The translations under genes and the position numbers were made by a program. From assembly GCA_965220285.1 (NCBI GenBank), contig OZ244818.1:5580001-5644000 (forward strand): DNA of 64,000 nt, in the 5' to 3' direction. Each line of letters begins with the position of its first letter. Position 1 is the stretch's first letter. This DNA is from Bin5 sp009843665 (GTDB lineage Bacteria; Chloroflexota; Anaerolineae; Caldilineales; Caldilineaceae). A model generated the notes under the pieces. That model had not been told where the DNA came from. It saw only the letters and a program-made list of their open reading frames with translations, and searched no databases. Shown here one piece after another: positions 1 through 7,164 of the stretch.

Positions 1-720
1 TTACCGGAAGGCGCGCAGGAAGTAGAAATCCAGGACGGCATAGTTGGCGAGGCGTATCGAATGGGCCTGCAGACTCTTTACGATACACGTCCTGTCCTTC
101 CGGGGCCTGGCTCACGCCAAATCTTTGTCCGATATCGCCTTCCCTACGCTGGAGAGTCCGTCCAGACCAGCTTCCCCGTCCCCTACGAAACTGAGTTGTT
201 GAACCTCCTTGTGGCCGACCTGCCGGGGTTGGAAGTCGACATCGCAGTTGGCGGCGAGTCACTTGAGGCCACGGGGGAGGAAACAGTTCAGAGTGTCCTT
301 TTCCGCCTCTGGAGCGCACCAGTTTCAGGTGATCATCCTGTAGTCATTTCACTGCGCGGCCTTATTTCCGCGGGAGGAAGCGACCCCAGGCCAGCCAGGA
401 ATACCCAGCCAAACAGAGAGTTGCCAATTTCCGCGCCGCCACTTGATTACCGCATTCCCCTGGCATTCGGCGGGGTCGTCACCTTTGTGCTGCTCGCCTC
501 TCTCCTGCTACTCATTTACCGTGAAAGAACCAGAAGCCCGCTGACAGGAGAGCAGTTGGCAGCCCGCCGTGAAGAACTGATAAACAGTATTGCGCGATTG
601 GACGATTTGCATGCTCTGGGGGAGCTGGAAGAGGGCGCCTGGAGAAAGAAAAGAGCTGAGCTGAAAAGAGAGTTAATCGACATTGCACTGGCAGAAAGTA
701 AGCCGCGGGCGGCCAAATGA
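1..720 (+). CDS. Membrane-anchored protein at head of ccm operon (5' partial)
   Basis: The frame is open to the first base of the window, so the gene starts outside it; the ATG at 61 need not be the true start. About the first 140 visible residues are extracytoplasmic-looking beta-rich sequence. One hydrophobic helix follows (roughly residues 138-158 counted from 61: YRIPLAFGG...LLLLIY), then a charged, probably coiled-coil cytoplasmic tail rich in Glu, Arg and Leu. Single helix plus charged coil recalls CcmI-like accessory proteins, but there is no CcmH CxxC motif and no clear family assignment. It overlaps ccmA by four bases (ATGA), so the two are probably translated together and it likely serves cytochrome c maturation. 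Function is unknown. Confidence 0.7.
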   Translation, partial: LPEGAQEVEIQDGIVGEAYRMGLQTLYDTRPVLPGPGSRQIFVRYRLPYAGESVQTSFPVPYETELLNLLVADLPGLEVDIAVGGESLEATGEETVQSVLFRLWSAPVSGDHPVVISLRGLISAGGSDPRPARNTQPNRELPISAPPLDYRIPLAFGGVVTFVLLASLLLLIYRERTRSPLTGEQLAARREELINSIARLDDLHALGELEEGAWRKKRAELKRELIDIALAESKPRAAK

Positions 721-1397
721 CCCAATCGATTGCGCCGCTCATCCGTTGCGAGCACGTCGAGAAGCGCTTCGGACACAAACGGATTCTGCGTGACGTCTCC
801 TTCACGGTTGCGGAAGGGGAAGTCCTGTCACTGCTGGGCGCCAACGGTTCGGGAAAGACGACTCTGCTACGGATCATCTCAGCATTAGTAAGGCCGGACA
901 AGGGAGAGGTGTGGCTGGGGCCGGTTCCCCTTTCCTCGGCCACAGACGGGATTCGCCGTTACATCGGAGTTGTGGCTCACGCCCCTCTTCTGTACGACCG
1001 GCTCACTGGCATTGAAAATCTGGATTTCTACGCACGGCTTTACGATCTGGCAGAGCCTCAGAAACGAATCGAGAAGCTGCTGCGGACTATGGATCTCTGG
1101 CAGTGGCGGGATGATGCCGTGCGAACCTATAGCCGGGGAATGTCTCAGCGGCTGGCAATTGCGAGAGCGCTCCTGCACGATCCCCCCGTCGTTATACTTG
1201 ACGAGCCAGACACCGGCCTCGACCGTCAAGGCATTCAGTTGCTGAACGAGCTCTTGGCACTGTTGCGTTCGAGAGGCCGTGCGGTATTCACTACAACGCA
1301 CAACCTGGAACATGCAAAGAACTGGAGCGACCGGGTCTTTGAACTGCGGTCCGGGCATCTGCATCAGATCGAGTTACCGGATCGTATAGAACATTGA
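717..1397 (+). CDS. ccmA: Heme exporter ABC ATPase CcmA
   Basis: ATP-binding subunit of the CcmABCD complex, which in System I cytochrome c maturation uses ATP hydrolysis to release holo-CcmE from CcmC-heme. The 226-aa protein has a full ABC core: Walker A GANGSGKTT (about residues 41-49), the signature YSRGMSQRL (about 138-146), Walker B VVILDEPDTG (about 158-167), and the switch His in TTTHN. Length fits CcmA (about 200-230 aa). Its ATG overlaps the preceding stop (ATGA), and ccmB, ccmC and ccmD follow in order. The context separates it from other ABC ATPases. Confidence 0.93.
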   Translation: MTQSIAPLIRCEHVEKRFGHKRILRDVSFTVAEGEVLSLLGANGSGKTTLLRIISALVRPDKGEVWLGPVPLSSATDGIRRYIGVVAHAPLLYDRLTGIENLDFYARLYDLAEPQKRIEKLLRTMDLWQWRDDAVRTYSRGMSQRLAIARALLHDPPVVILDEPDTGLDRQGIQLLNELLALLRSRGRAVFTTTHNLEHAKNWSDRVFELRSGHLHQIELPDRIEH

Positions 1398-1464
1398 TGA
1401 GGATAGACAGACTTACCTTTTCGGGCTTTCACTGGCCGGCTTCTGTGGGGGCCTTTTCGTAACA

Positions 1465-2190
1465 ATGGCGGAGCTTTCAGGGGCAGAGCGTGTTCGCAGC
1501 AGAGAAGGGGGGGTTGCAGCATATCTGCGCCGTGTATGGGCTGTGGCGGAAAAGGATGTCCGCGCTGAGATGCGCTCAAAGGAGGTCGTGGGAACGATGG
1601 CGGCCTTTGCCCTCTTGGCTGCTGTCGTTTTCGGATTGGCATTCGACTTGCGGGTCCCCCGGCCCGAGCTGGTGGTACCGGGCATCCTGTGGGTGATCGT
1701 CCTGTTTGCGGGGGTGTTGGGGCTGCACCGTTCTTTTGGTTCTGAAGTGGAAAGAGGTACTCTAGCCGGACTGCTGTTGGCCCCTGTGGAACGGTCGGCG
1801 ATATTTCTGGGGAAGGCTGCCGCCAATCTGCTTTACTTTCTGATCGTAGAAGCCCTTCTACTGCCGGCCCTGCTTATCCTATTTGACGTCAATCTGATTG
1901 AGCCATTCATTCTGCTGGGGTTGTTTCTGGGTACAGTCGGATACGTTGGCGTTGGCACTCTTTTTGCCGCGCTGACTTCCCGCAACAGAGCCAAAGAGAC
2001 TCTATTGCCCGTAGTGTTGCTGCCTGTTCTCGCCCCCCTCTTTATTTCCGGAGTCGGCCTGACGTCTGTGATACTGGACGATCGGGGGACCGCCGAAGTT
2101 TGGCCCTGGGTTGGCATCATTGGCCTCTACGATGCTCTGGTGTTCGCAATCGCTTTTCTTCTGGTCGATGTAATCTGGGAACAGATCTGA
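1465..2190 (+). CDS. ccmB: Heme exporter membrane subunit CcmB
   Basis: Integral membrane partner of CcmA in System I cytochrome c biogenesis. The 241-aa protein starts with a cytoplasmic segment containing VWAVAEKDVRAEMRSKE, the usual N-terminal signature of CcmB, followed by about six hydrophobic helices. The conserved stretch around VLGLHRSFGSEVERGTLAGLLLAP and the later LLPVLAPLFISGV also fit the family. It lies 67 bases after ccmA and 22 bases before ccmC. An upstream in-frame start was not needed to complete the family length. Confidence 0.92.
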   Translation: MAELSGAERVRSREGGVAAYLRRVWAVAEKDVRAEMRSKEVVGTMAAFALLAAVVFGLAFDLRVPRPELVVPGILWVIVLFAGVLGLHRSFGSEVERGTLAGLLLAPVERSAIFLGKAAANLLYFLIVEALLLPALLILFDVNLIEPFILLGLFLGTVGYVGVGTLFAALTSRNRAKETLLPVVLLPVLAPLFISGVGLTSVILDDRGTAEVWPWVGIIGLYDALVFAIAFLLVDVIWEQI

Positions 2191-2212
2191 CACATTCAAA
2201 TGGAACCGTTCA

Positions 2213-2950
2213 ATGAGCACGCTCTCGAGAGCAACCGACACGGACCGCTGGTTCATGTCTTTATTGGTTTTCGATGCCATCGCTGTACTGGCGATGGCTG
2301 TGGTGACGTGGGCAGGGCTACTCTATGCCGGTGACGCCGTCAATCTCGCCGGCGTTGAGCAGGTGGCTCAGCGTATTTTCTATTTTCACATTGGGAGCAA
2401 TATTGCCGCGCTTTTGGGCTTTCTTGGGTCGGTGGTCGGCAGCATCGGTTATCTGGTAAGCCGGCGCATGGTGTGGGACCGGTGGGCGGCGGCGAGTGTT
2501 GAAATTGGCACGGTATTTGGAATCCTAGTGCTTCTGTCAGGCGCCATCTGGGCCAAACCTGCCTGGAATACGTATTGGACATGGGATCCCAGGCTGACGA
2601 CGGCTTCGATCACGGTCCTGATCTACATCGCCTACATGCTGTTTCGAAACGGTTTCGATGACGCCGAGACACGAGCCCGCTTCGCAAGCGTATACGCTAT
2701 GTTCGCCTTTTTGAGCGTTCCCCTGACTTATTACAGCGCGCGCCTTTTCCGATCCATCCATCCAATAGTCTTCGACGGCGGCAACGAGGAAGCGCAGGGA
2801 GGGTTTGCCATCGGCCCTACGATGGGACAGACGCTTACTATGGCCATGATCGGTTTCGCATTACTCTTCTTTGCTTTATTGTTCCATCGAGTCCGGCAGT
2901 TAGCGTTTGAGGACCGCCTCAATGCAGCACGGGAGCGTGTAAACGAATGA
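2213..2950 (+). CDS. ccmC: Heme-handling protein CcmC
   Basis: CcmC binds heme at the outer face of the membrane and passes it to the chaperone CcmE. The 245-aa protein has about six membrane helices and the tryptophan-rich heme-handling signature (about residues 115-130, KPAWNTYWTWDPRLT). It also has two periplasmic-side histidines expected as axial ligands, in FYFHIGSN (about residue 62) and SIHPIVF (about 183). Its stop overlaps the ATG of the next small ORF (ATGA), typical of ccmC-ccmD coupling. ccmE and ccmF are not in this window; they may lie upstream of its left edge. Confidence 0.94.
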   Translation: MSTLSRATDTDRWFMSLLVFDAIAVLAMAVVTWAGLLYAGDAVNLAGVEQVAQRIFYFHIGSNIAALLGFLGSVVGSIGYLVSRRMVWDRWAAASVEIGTVFGILVLLSGAIWAKPAWNTYWTWDPRLTTASITVLIYIAYMLFRNGFDDAETRARFASVYAMFAFLSVPLTYYSARLFRSIHPIVFDGGNEEAQGGFAIGPTMGQTLTMAMIGFALLFFALLFHRVRQLAFEDRLNAARERVNE

Positions 2951-3090
2951 TCTATCTTGCATCGGTGTTGATCCTGCTGTGGTTCTTTGTGGGAGGGTAC
3001 CTTGTGTTCATGCTGGTTCGCCAGCGGACGATGGAGAAGGCGTTACAATCCATGGAGGAAAAGCTCCAAGAGAACGAATGGGGTGAGTGA
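2947..3090 (+). CDS. ccmD: CcmD-like small membrane protein (47 aa)
   Basis: A short ORF that starts on the ccmC stop (ATGA overlap) and encodes 47 residues: an N-terminal hydrophobic helix (MIYLASVLILLWFFVGGYLV) and then a charged tail with RQRTMEKALQSMEEKLQENE. That layout, size and position match CcmD, the small subunit of the CcmABC complex needed for holo-CcmE release. CcmD sequences are poorly conserved, so the call rests on topology and synteny. Without this ORF the operon would lack a ccmD. Confidence 0.75.
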   Translation: MIYLASVLILLWFFVGGYLVFMLVRQRTMEKALQSMEEKLQENEWGE

Positions 3091-3229
3091 AGGGTCGCCA
3101 GGACGAGACAGTAGTTGGTAAGATTGTTTACTTCCTCGGGGACCCTAGTACCATAGAATGGGGAGGAAAGCTGAGGCGCTGCCCGGGGCATCAAAGGGGG
3201 CAGCATGAATCTGCAAACTGGTTGAAATT

Positions 3230-4168
3230 ATGGTGCAAGATATTTCAAGCGTGGGAAGCGTGGGAAGCGTAGGAACAGGAAATCTGTCGAAGGCCCCAGA
3301 GCAGGCGCAGGCCAGACGTACCAGCACTTTTTTGCATTCGCTTGCCTTCGTAATTGGATTTGGGGCAATTTTCACGCTGCTCGGATCTGCCGCAGGACTA
3401 TTGGGGCAGAGCCTTAACTCATATCTGCCTCTCATTCAGCGGCTCGGGGCAATCCTGCTTGCAATCTTTGGGTTGACTACTCTGGGCATTATTGGCTGGA
3501 TAGTCAATCGAGTCCGGGCAAACGGGAGGCTCATCGCAAATCCGGCAGTGGCCGCGCTCGTGGACATATTGGGATTTGTCAATGCCCTAATGTATACCGA
3601 GCGCCGCGTGACCGAACTTCACAAGGTAAAGCGAGGCTGGGGATATCTCAGCAGCGCGTTGATGGGAGTGAGTTTCAGTGCCGGCTGGGTACCTTGTGTC
3701 GGCCCGATTCTTGCCAGCATCCTTTTCCTGGCGAGTGACAGCGCCACGGCAGTGCAGGGGGCTCTCCTCCTGGCCATCTACAGCCTGGGGCTTGGTCTGC
3801 CATTCTTAGTTACCGGGGCCGCCTTCAGCAGAGCGACAGGAATCCTCCGCCGGCTCAACCGGCACGCTAATATTGTCAGCCTCGTCAGCGGAGTGTTTCT
3901 TCTCTACGTGGCCTGGCTGCTCTGGGCCGACCAGTTGACGATGTTGACGACACAGTTTGCATTCCTGAATCAGTGGGTCTTCCTGCTGGAGGAGGCGCTT
4001 TCGTCGTCAATCGGCGTCGATGCGGTCTTCAGCGCCGGGGCGCTTAACGCCGCGCCCCTAGCCTTCATTGCAGGCATTATCAGTTTCATCAGCCCCTGCG
4101 TACTGCCCCTCATTCCGGCATATATCGGCTATCTGAGCGGCGCTGCGCTCTCTGGGGCCCGGAGCTGA
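3230..4168 (+). CDS. ccdA: CcdA-type thiol-electron transporter, circularly permuted
   Basis: CcdA moves electrons from cytoplasmic thioredoxin through the membrane to periplasmic thiol proteins such as ResA/TlpA. The family has six helices built as two inverted three-helix repeats, with one essential Cys in helix 1 (SPCVLPL) and one in helix 4 (GWxPC). Here the order is rearranged. After a low-complexity start (SVGSVGSVG, from short GGGAAGCGT repeats) the protein opens at what is normally helix 2 (FLHSLAFVIGFGAIF). The helix-4 motif GWVPCVGPI follows (Cys156), and the helix-1 motif FISPCVLPLIPAYIGYLSG comes last (Cys290 of 312), after a linker of about 45 residues. Both cysteines are kept. 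The neighbours ccmABCD and a TlpA-like protein support the role. No Shine-Dalgarno is obvious at this ATG. Confidence 0.85.
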   Translation: MVQDISSVGSVGSVGTGNLSKAPEQAQARRTSTFLHSLAFVIGFGAIFTLLGSAAGLLGQSLNSYLPLIQRLGAILLAIFGLTTLGIIGWIVNRVRANGRLIANPAVAALVDILGFVNALMYTERRVTELHKVKRGWGYLSSALMGVSFSAGWVPCVGPILASILFLASDSATAVQGALLLAIYSLGLGLPFLVTGAAFSRATGILRRLNRHANIVSLVSGVFLLYVAWLLWADQLTMLTTQFAFLNQWVFLLEEALSSSIGVDAVFSAGALNAAPLAFIAGIISFISPCVLPLIPAYIGYLSGAALSGARS

Positions 4169-4186
4169 GAGTAAGAGAGGGTTCCG

Positions 4187-4780
4187 ATGAAGCAGCCTTC
4201 GGTCGTGATAGTGGTTGTTGCCGTTGCAGTCCTCCTGGCTGCGTGTGCGGCGGCGGCGCCGGGAGAGGTCTCCTCTGAAGGGTTCAACCCCACGCCGCTT
4301 GAACAGTTTCCTGACGAGTTAGGGAGCGGCTTCCCAGTGGCAAATCTGGTTCAGGAGGGAAGCCCGGATGTCGGAGAGGTCGCGCCAAATTTCGCCTTTT
4401 TCCTCGCCGACGGACGGGGAGCAGATCTAGCCTCACTGCAAGGCAAGCCTGTTGTGCTAAATTTCTGGGCCACGTGGTGCGGTCCTTGCCGGGCCGAAAT
4501 GCCTGACCTGGTCGCGCTTCACGAAAGCGATTCCGATCTTGTCGTGCTCGAAGTAAACGTCGGTGAAGAGCTGTCGGCGGTAGAAGAGTTTGCCACCGAG
4601 TTCGGGATGAACATGACCGTCGTCCTGGATGAAGAAGACTTGATTCGCCGTGCCTACCGAGTCCGCAACATGCCGACGACGGTTTTCATCCGGGCAGACG
4701 GCACAATCGGTGCTCGCTGGCCTGGTTTTTTGGCCGGTGAGCAACTGAGTGATTTCGTCCAACAGATCAAGACTCAGTGA
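4187..4780 (+). CDS. TlpA/ResA-like thiol:disulfide oxidoreductase lipoprotein
   Basis: Membrane-anchored thioredoxin-fold protein expected to keep apocytochrome c cysteines reduced, drawing electrons from CcdA. The 197-aa sequence has a lipoprotein signal with lipobox LLAAC (about residues 16-20) and a spacer. The thioredoxin domain starts at about residue 63 (GEVAPNFAFFLADGR) with active site WCGPC (Cys98 and Cys101), followed by the cis-Pro region NMPTTVFI. It lies 18 bases after ccdA, in the usual ccdA-resA/ccmG pairing. The residues are sufficient for the family call; which substrate it reduces is inferred from context. Confidence 0.9.
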   Translation: MKQPSVVIVVVAVAVLLAACAAAAPGEVSSEGFNPTPLEQFPDELGSGFPVANLVQEGSPDVGEVAPNFAFFLADGRGADLASLQGKPVVLNFWATWCGPCRAEMPDLVALHESDSDLVVLEVNVGEELSAVEEFATEFGMNMTVVLDEEDLIRRAYRVRNMPTTVFIRADGTIGARWPGFLAGEQLSDFVQQIKTQ

Positions 4781-4789
4781 GCAGGTGAC

Positions 4790-5065
4790 ATGCAGGTTAC
4801 ACTGTTTACCAAAGAGAACTGCCAGCTATGCGACGCGATCAAGTATGAACTGCTGGACTTGCAGGCCGAATACGAGTTTGAAGTGAATGAGGCGTTTGTG
4901 GACTCCGAATCAGACGCCCGTGCGAAAGCGAAAGAGCGCGTCCCGCATGTTCAAATCGAACTGGAAGGGCAGGTCATCAGTCACTTTGCGTTTCCGGTAA
5001 ATCAGGTTGAACTGCGCCGCGCAATTCGTAAAGAAATGATGAAGCGGCCGGAGCGGCAATGGTGA
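4790..5065 (+). CDS. Glutaredoxin-like protein (DUF836-type)
   Basis: A 91-aa thioredoxin-fold protein starting MQVTLFTKENCQLCDAIK, with a CxxC (CQLC, Cys11 and Cys14) and the VPHVQIE...FAFPVNQVELRRAI tail typical of glutaredoxin-like DUF836 proteins. It has no signal peptide, so it acts in the cytoplasm. It sits nine bases after the TlpA-like gene, and its stop overlaps the start of the next gene by seven bases. A cytosolic thiol carrier beside CcdA would make sense, but that is inference. Confidence 0.8.
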   Translation: MQVTLFTKENCQLCDAIKYELLDLQAEYEFEVNEAFVDSESDARAKAKERVPHVQIELEGQVISHFAFPVNQVELRRAIRKEMMKRPERQW

Positions 5066-5730
5066 GCCCGTCGGTGGACTCGGGGGGCCAGGAGCAGGTA
5101 GAGGGCAGAGTACAGAGTGCGATCGCCCGTCGAGTAGATGGCGGGGTACTCTGGATTGCCCGGCACTGGCTGGCCCTCTTTAACGTTTTGGTTGCCATCT
5201 ATCTGCTGCTGCCGCTGGCGGCGCCTGTTCTGGCTCGTGCAGGCCTAACGACGCCGGCATCTCTGATCCACTCAATCTACTCTGCGACCTGTCACCAACT
5301 GCCAGAGCGCAGCTACTTCCTCTTTGGTGAGCGGCCATTTTACAGCCTGGCGTCTCTAGAAACGAGCGGGCTGGCCGAGGGCCAGGGACTCTTCGAACGT
5401 CGTGCCTTCCGAGGCAACGAGACCACCGGTTACAAGATAGCAGTATGTCAGCGAGATGTGGCCATATATGGATCGGTCGTGCTGGCCGGCTTGCTCTTCG
5501 GCATGCTCCGAGGACGAATACGTACTATCAGTTTCAAGTTCTATCTTCTGCTGCTGATTCCAATAGCTGTTGACGGCATCTCACAGCTGTTCGGCTTGCG
5601 CGAGAGCAACTGGTGGCTGCGCACATTTACGGGCGCCCTATTCGGCGGGGCATCGGTGTGGCTTGCTTATCCATACATTGAAGCGGCGATGGGAGATGTT
5701 GTGCGGGTAGAGGAGATGCGTTTGCGGTAG
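5059..5730 (+). CDS. DUF2085 family membrane protein
   Basis: A 223-aa membrane protein of unknown function. After a soluble N-terminus of about 35 residues it has helices near 45-65, 133-150, 158-175 and 195-212. The DUF2085 signature is visible: SIYSATCHQLPERSYF in the first loop and KIAVCQRDVAIY before the second helix, giving a conserved Cys-His and a second Cys. Such proteins often sit near redox genes. It overlaps the glutaredoxin-like gene (ATG at 5059, upstream stop at 5063-5065), so it closes this operon. The paired cysteines in a thiol-redox operon suggest a redox or metal role, but nothing shows that directly. Confidence 0.75.
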   Translation: MVSPSVDSGGQEQVEGRVQSAIARRVDGGVLWIARHWLALFNVLVAIYLLLPLAAPVLARAGLTTPASLIHSIYSATCHQLPERSYFLFGERPFYSLASLETSGLAEGQGLFERRAFRGNETTGYKIAVCQRDVAIYGSVVLAGLLFGMLRGRIRTISFKFYLLLLIPIAVDGISQLFGLRESNWWLRTFTGALFGGASVWLAYPYIEAAMGDVVRVEEMRLR

Positions 5731-6124
5731 GTTGCCTCTGTCAGTTCGGCGTCAAAGAGTAGCCGGGAATCTCTGGCGAAGATTGCCTCAAACTGGCCGA
5801 CGAGCAGCGGGTAACCAGTTGGCATCACCTCCCGCAGTCCAGAAAGTTTCACCCTCTCGCACCAGGTTCAGAATCCACAGATACGTCCAGATCGCTTCCT
5901 GGCAAGAAACGCTCCCCTCTCCCAGAGCACAATAGGGACGAACGAACTATTGGATTGCGTCGACAAGCGTCTGCAACCCGGTGTTTCGGTTTGTCGATCC
6001 CTGCAATAAAGTGAGCCGGCCAGGCATAAAGAGAACCACTTCTCCGGAGTCGCCTCTCGGCGTGGCCGGACTGTCATTCCGCGTGTATCTGGTCTATCTG
6101 AATCCTTGCCTTCACGATGTGAAA
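5731..6124. other. Intergenic region, no recognised feature
   Basis: These 394 bases separate the end of the ccm/ccd operon (+) from the end of the dam gene (-). Short overlapping ORFs are present on both strands, but none has a plausible ribosome binding site or a recognisable product. No clear terminator hairpin with a U tract was found. Confidence 0.5.
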
Positions 6125-7072
6125 TCAGTAGTTTGCGATTAGCAGCTCGGTAATCGGGCCGCGTTTTGCCCCGTTGCTGTTGATCTTGCGGCTGGCGTAG
6201 ACCCTATGAATGCAGAAGCCGGCGTAGAGATCTTCAAAGAAGCTGTCGTCGGGGTTCTCGTTGTGGGGGTCTGAATTGCTCAGCATCAGCTTGGCGCCAA
6301 CATTTCCCAACTCCTGGTAGAAGTGGGCAAGTCTTTTCTGCTCTTCGTCACCAAAGGGACTTCGGTAAAATGAGTTGAAGTTGGCTGTCTTGCTGATTGG
6401 GCGATAGGGGGGATCCAGATAGACAAAGGTGTTTTCGTCGACAAAGTCTCTGCAGGCAGTGAAGTCGCCAAACCGGATTTCGGTATTCCTGAGCGATCGT
6501 GAAACCGAACGCAGATTCGCCGCGTCACAGATTCTGGGATTACGGTAGTTGCCGTGGGGAACATTGAATTCGCCACTTGAATTGACGCGGTAGAGGCCGT
6601 TGAAACAGGTGCGATTCAAAAATATGAGGCGCGCGACGTGCCCGGCTTCCTCGTCCGGGGCAGTTCCCGAAGCCAAGGTCGCGCGCTGATTGAACAACGC
6701 CCGCGTTTCGTAGAAGAATTCGCGGCGTCCATCAACATCAAGGAGCTGGTAAAGTCGCTCGATGGCCTGAAGCCGATCAATCAACAACTCTACCTGCTGG
6801 CTGATGGTGCGATAGGCAAGAACGAGATCTTCATTCATGTCGGAGATGAAGAACTCATTGACATCAAAACTGTTTGCGATCTGAAAGAAGACCGCGCCTC
6901 CACCGATAAAGGGTTCGGCATATTTGGTGAGGCTTCCCTCCCACAGACCTGGAGGGAGATGCTGCCCTATCTGTGACAGAAGCTGCCCTTTGCCACCCGC
7001 CCACTTGAGAAAGGGTTTTGACATGGGACCCGGCGAAGGCGCAAAGGCAAACTGCAATTGCTTTGGATGCAT
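6125..7072 (-). CDS. dam: DNA adenine N6-methyltransferase (Dam/DpnM type)
   Basis: SAM-dependent adenine-N6 methyltransferase of the D12 class (Dam, DpnIIA). The SAM-binding motif FLKWAGGKGQLL is near the N-terminus. The family's PFIGGGAVFF, the catalytic DPPY (in YLDPPYRPIS) and the C-terminal ELLIANY follow. The ATG at 7072 was chosen over a TTG at 7090; an ATG at 7024 (MSKPFLKW) is also possible. None has a strong Shine-Dalgarno. No restriction endonuclease is adjacent, so it looks like an orphan methylase, probably GATC-specific by family although the target cannot be read from sequence. Confidence 0.9.
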   Translation of the reverse strand: MHPKQLQFAFAPSPGPMSKPFLKWAGGKGQLLSQIGQHLPPGLWEGSLTKYAEPFIGGGAVFFQIANSFDVNEFFISDMNEDLVLAYRTISQQVELLIDRLQAIERLYQLLDVDGRREFFYETRALFNQRATLASGTAPDEEAGHVARLIFLNRTCFNGLYRVNSSGEFNVPHGNYRNPRICDAANLRSVSRSLRNTEIRFGDFTACRDFVDENTFVYLDPPYRPISKTANFNSFYRSPFGDEEQKRLAHFYQELGNVGAKLMLSNSDPHNENPDDSFFEDLYAGFCIHRVYASRKINSNGAKRGPITELLIANY

Positions 7073-7164
7073 GCAAGTCGTGACCAGCAAGACAGTTGGG
7101 GTTTATAAAAGGGTCTTCCATTATCGCACACACGATCCGCCTATTCAATAGTGGCTGAACGAGC

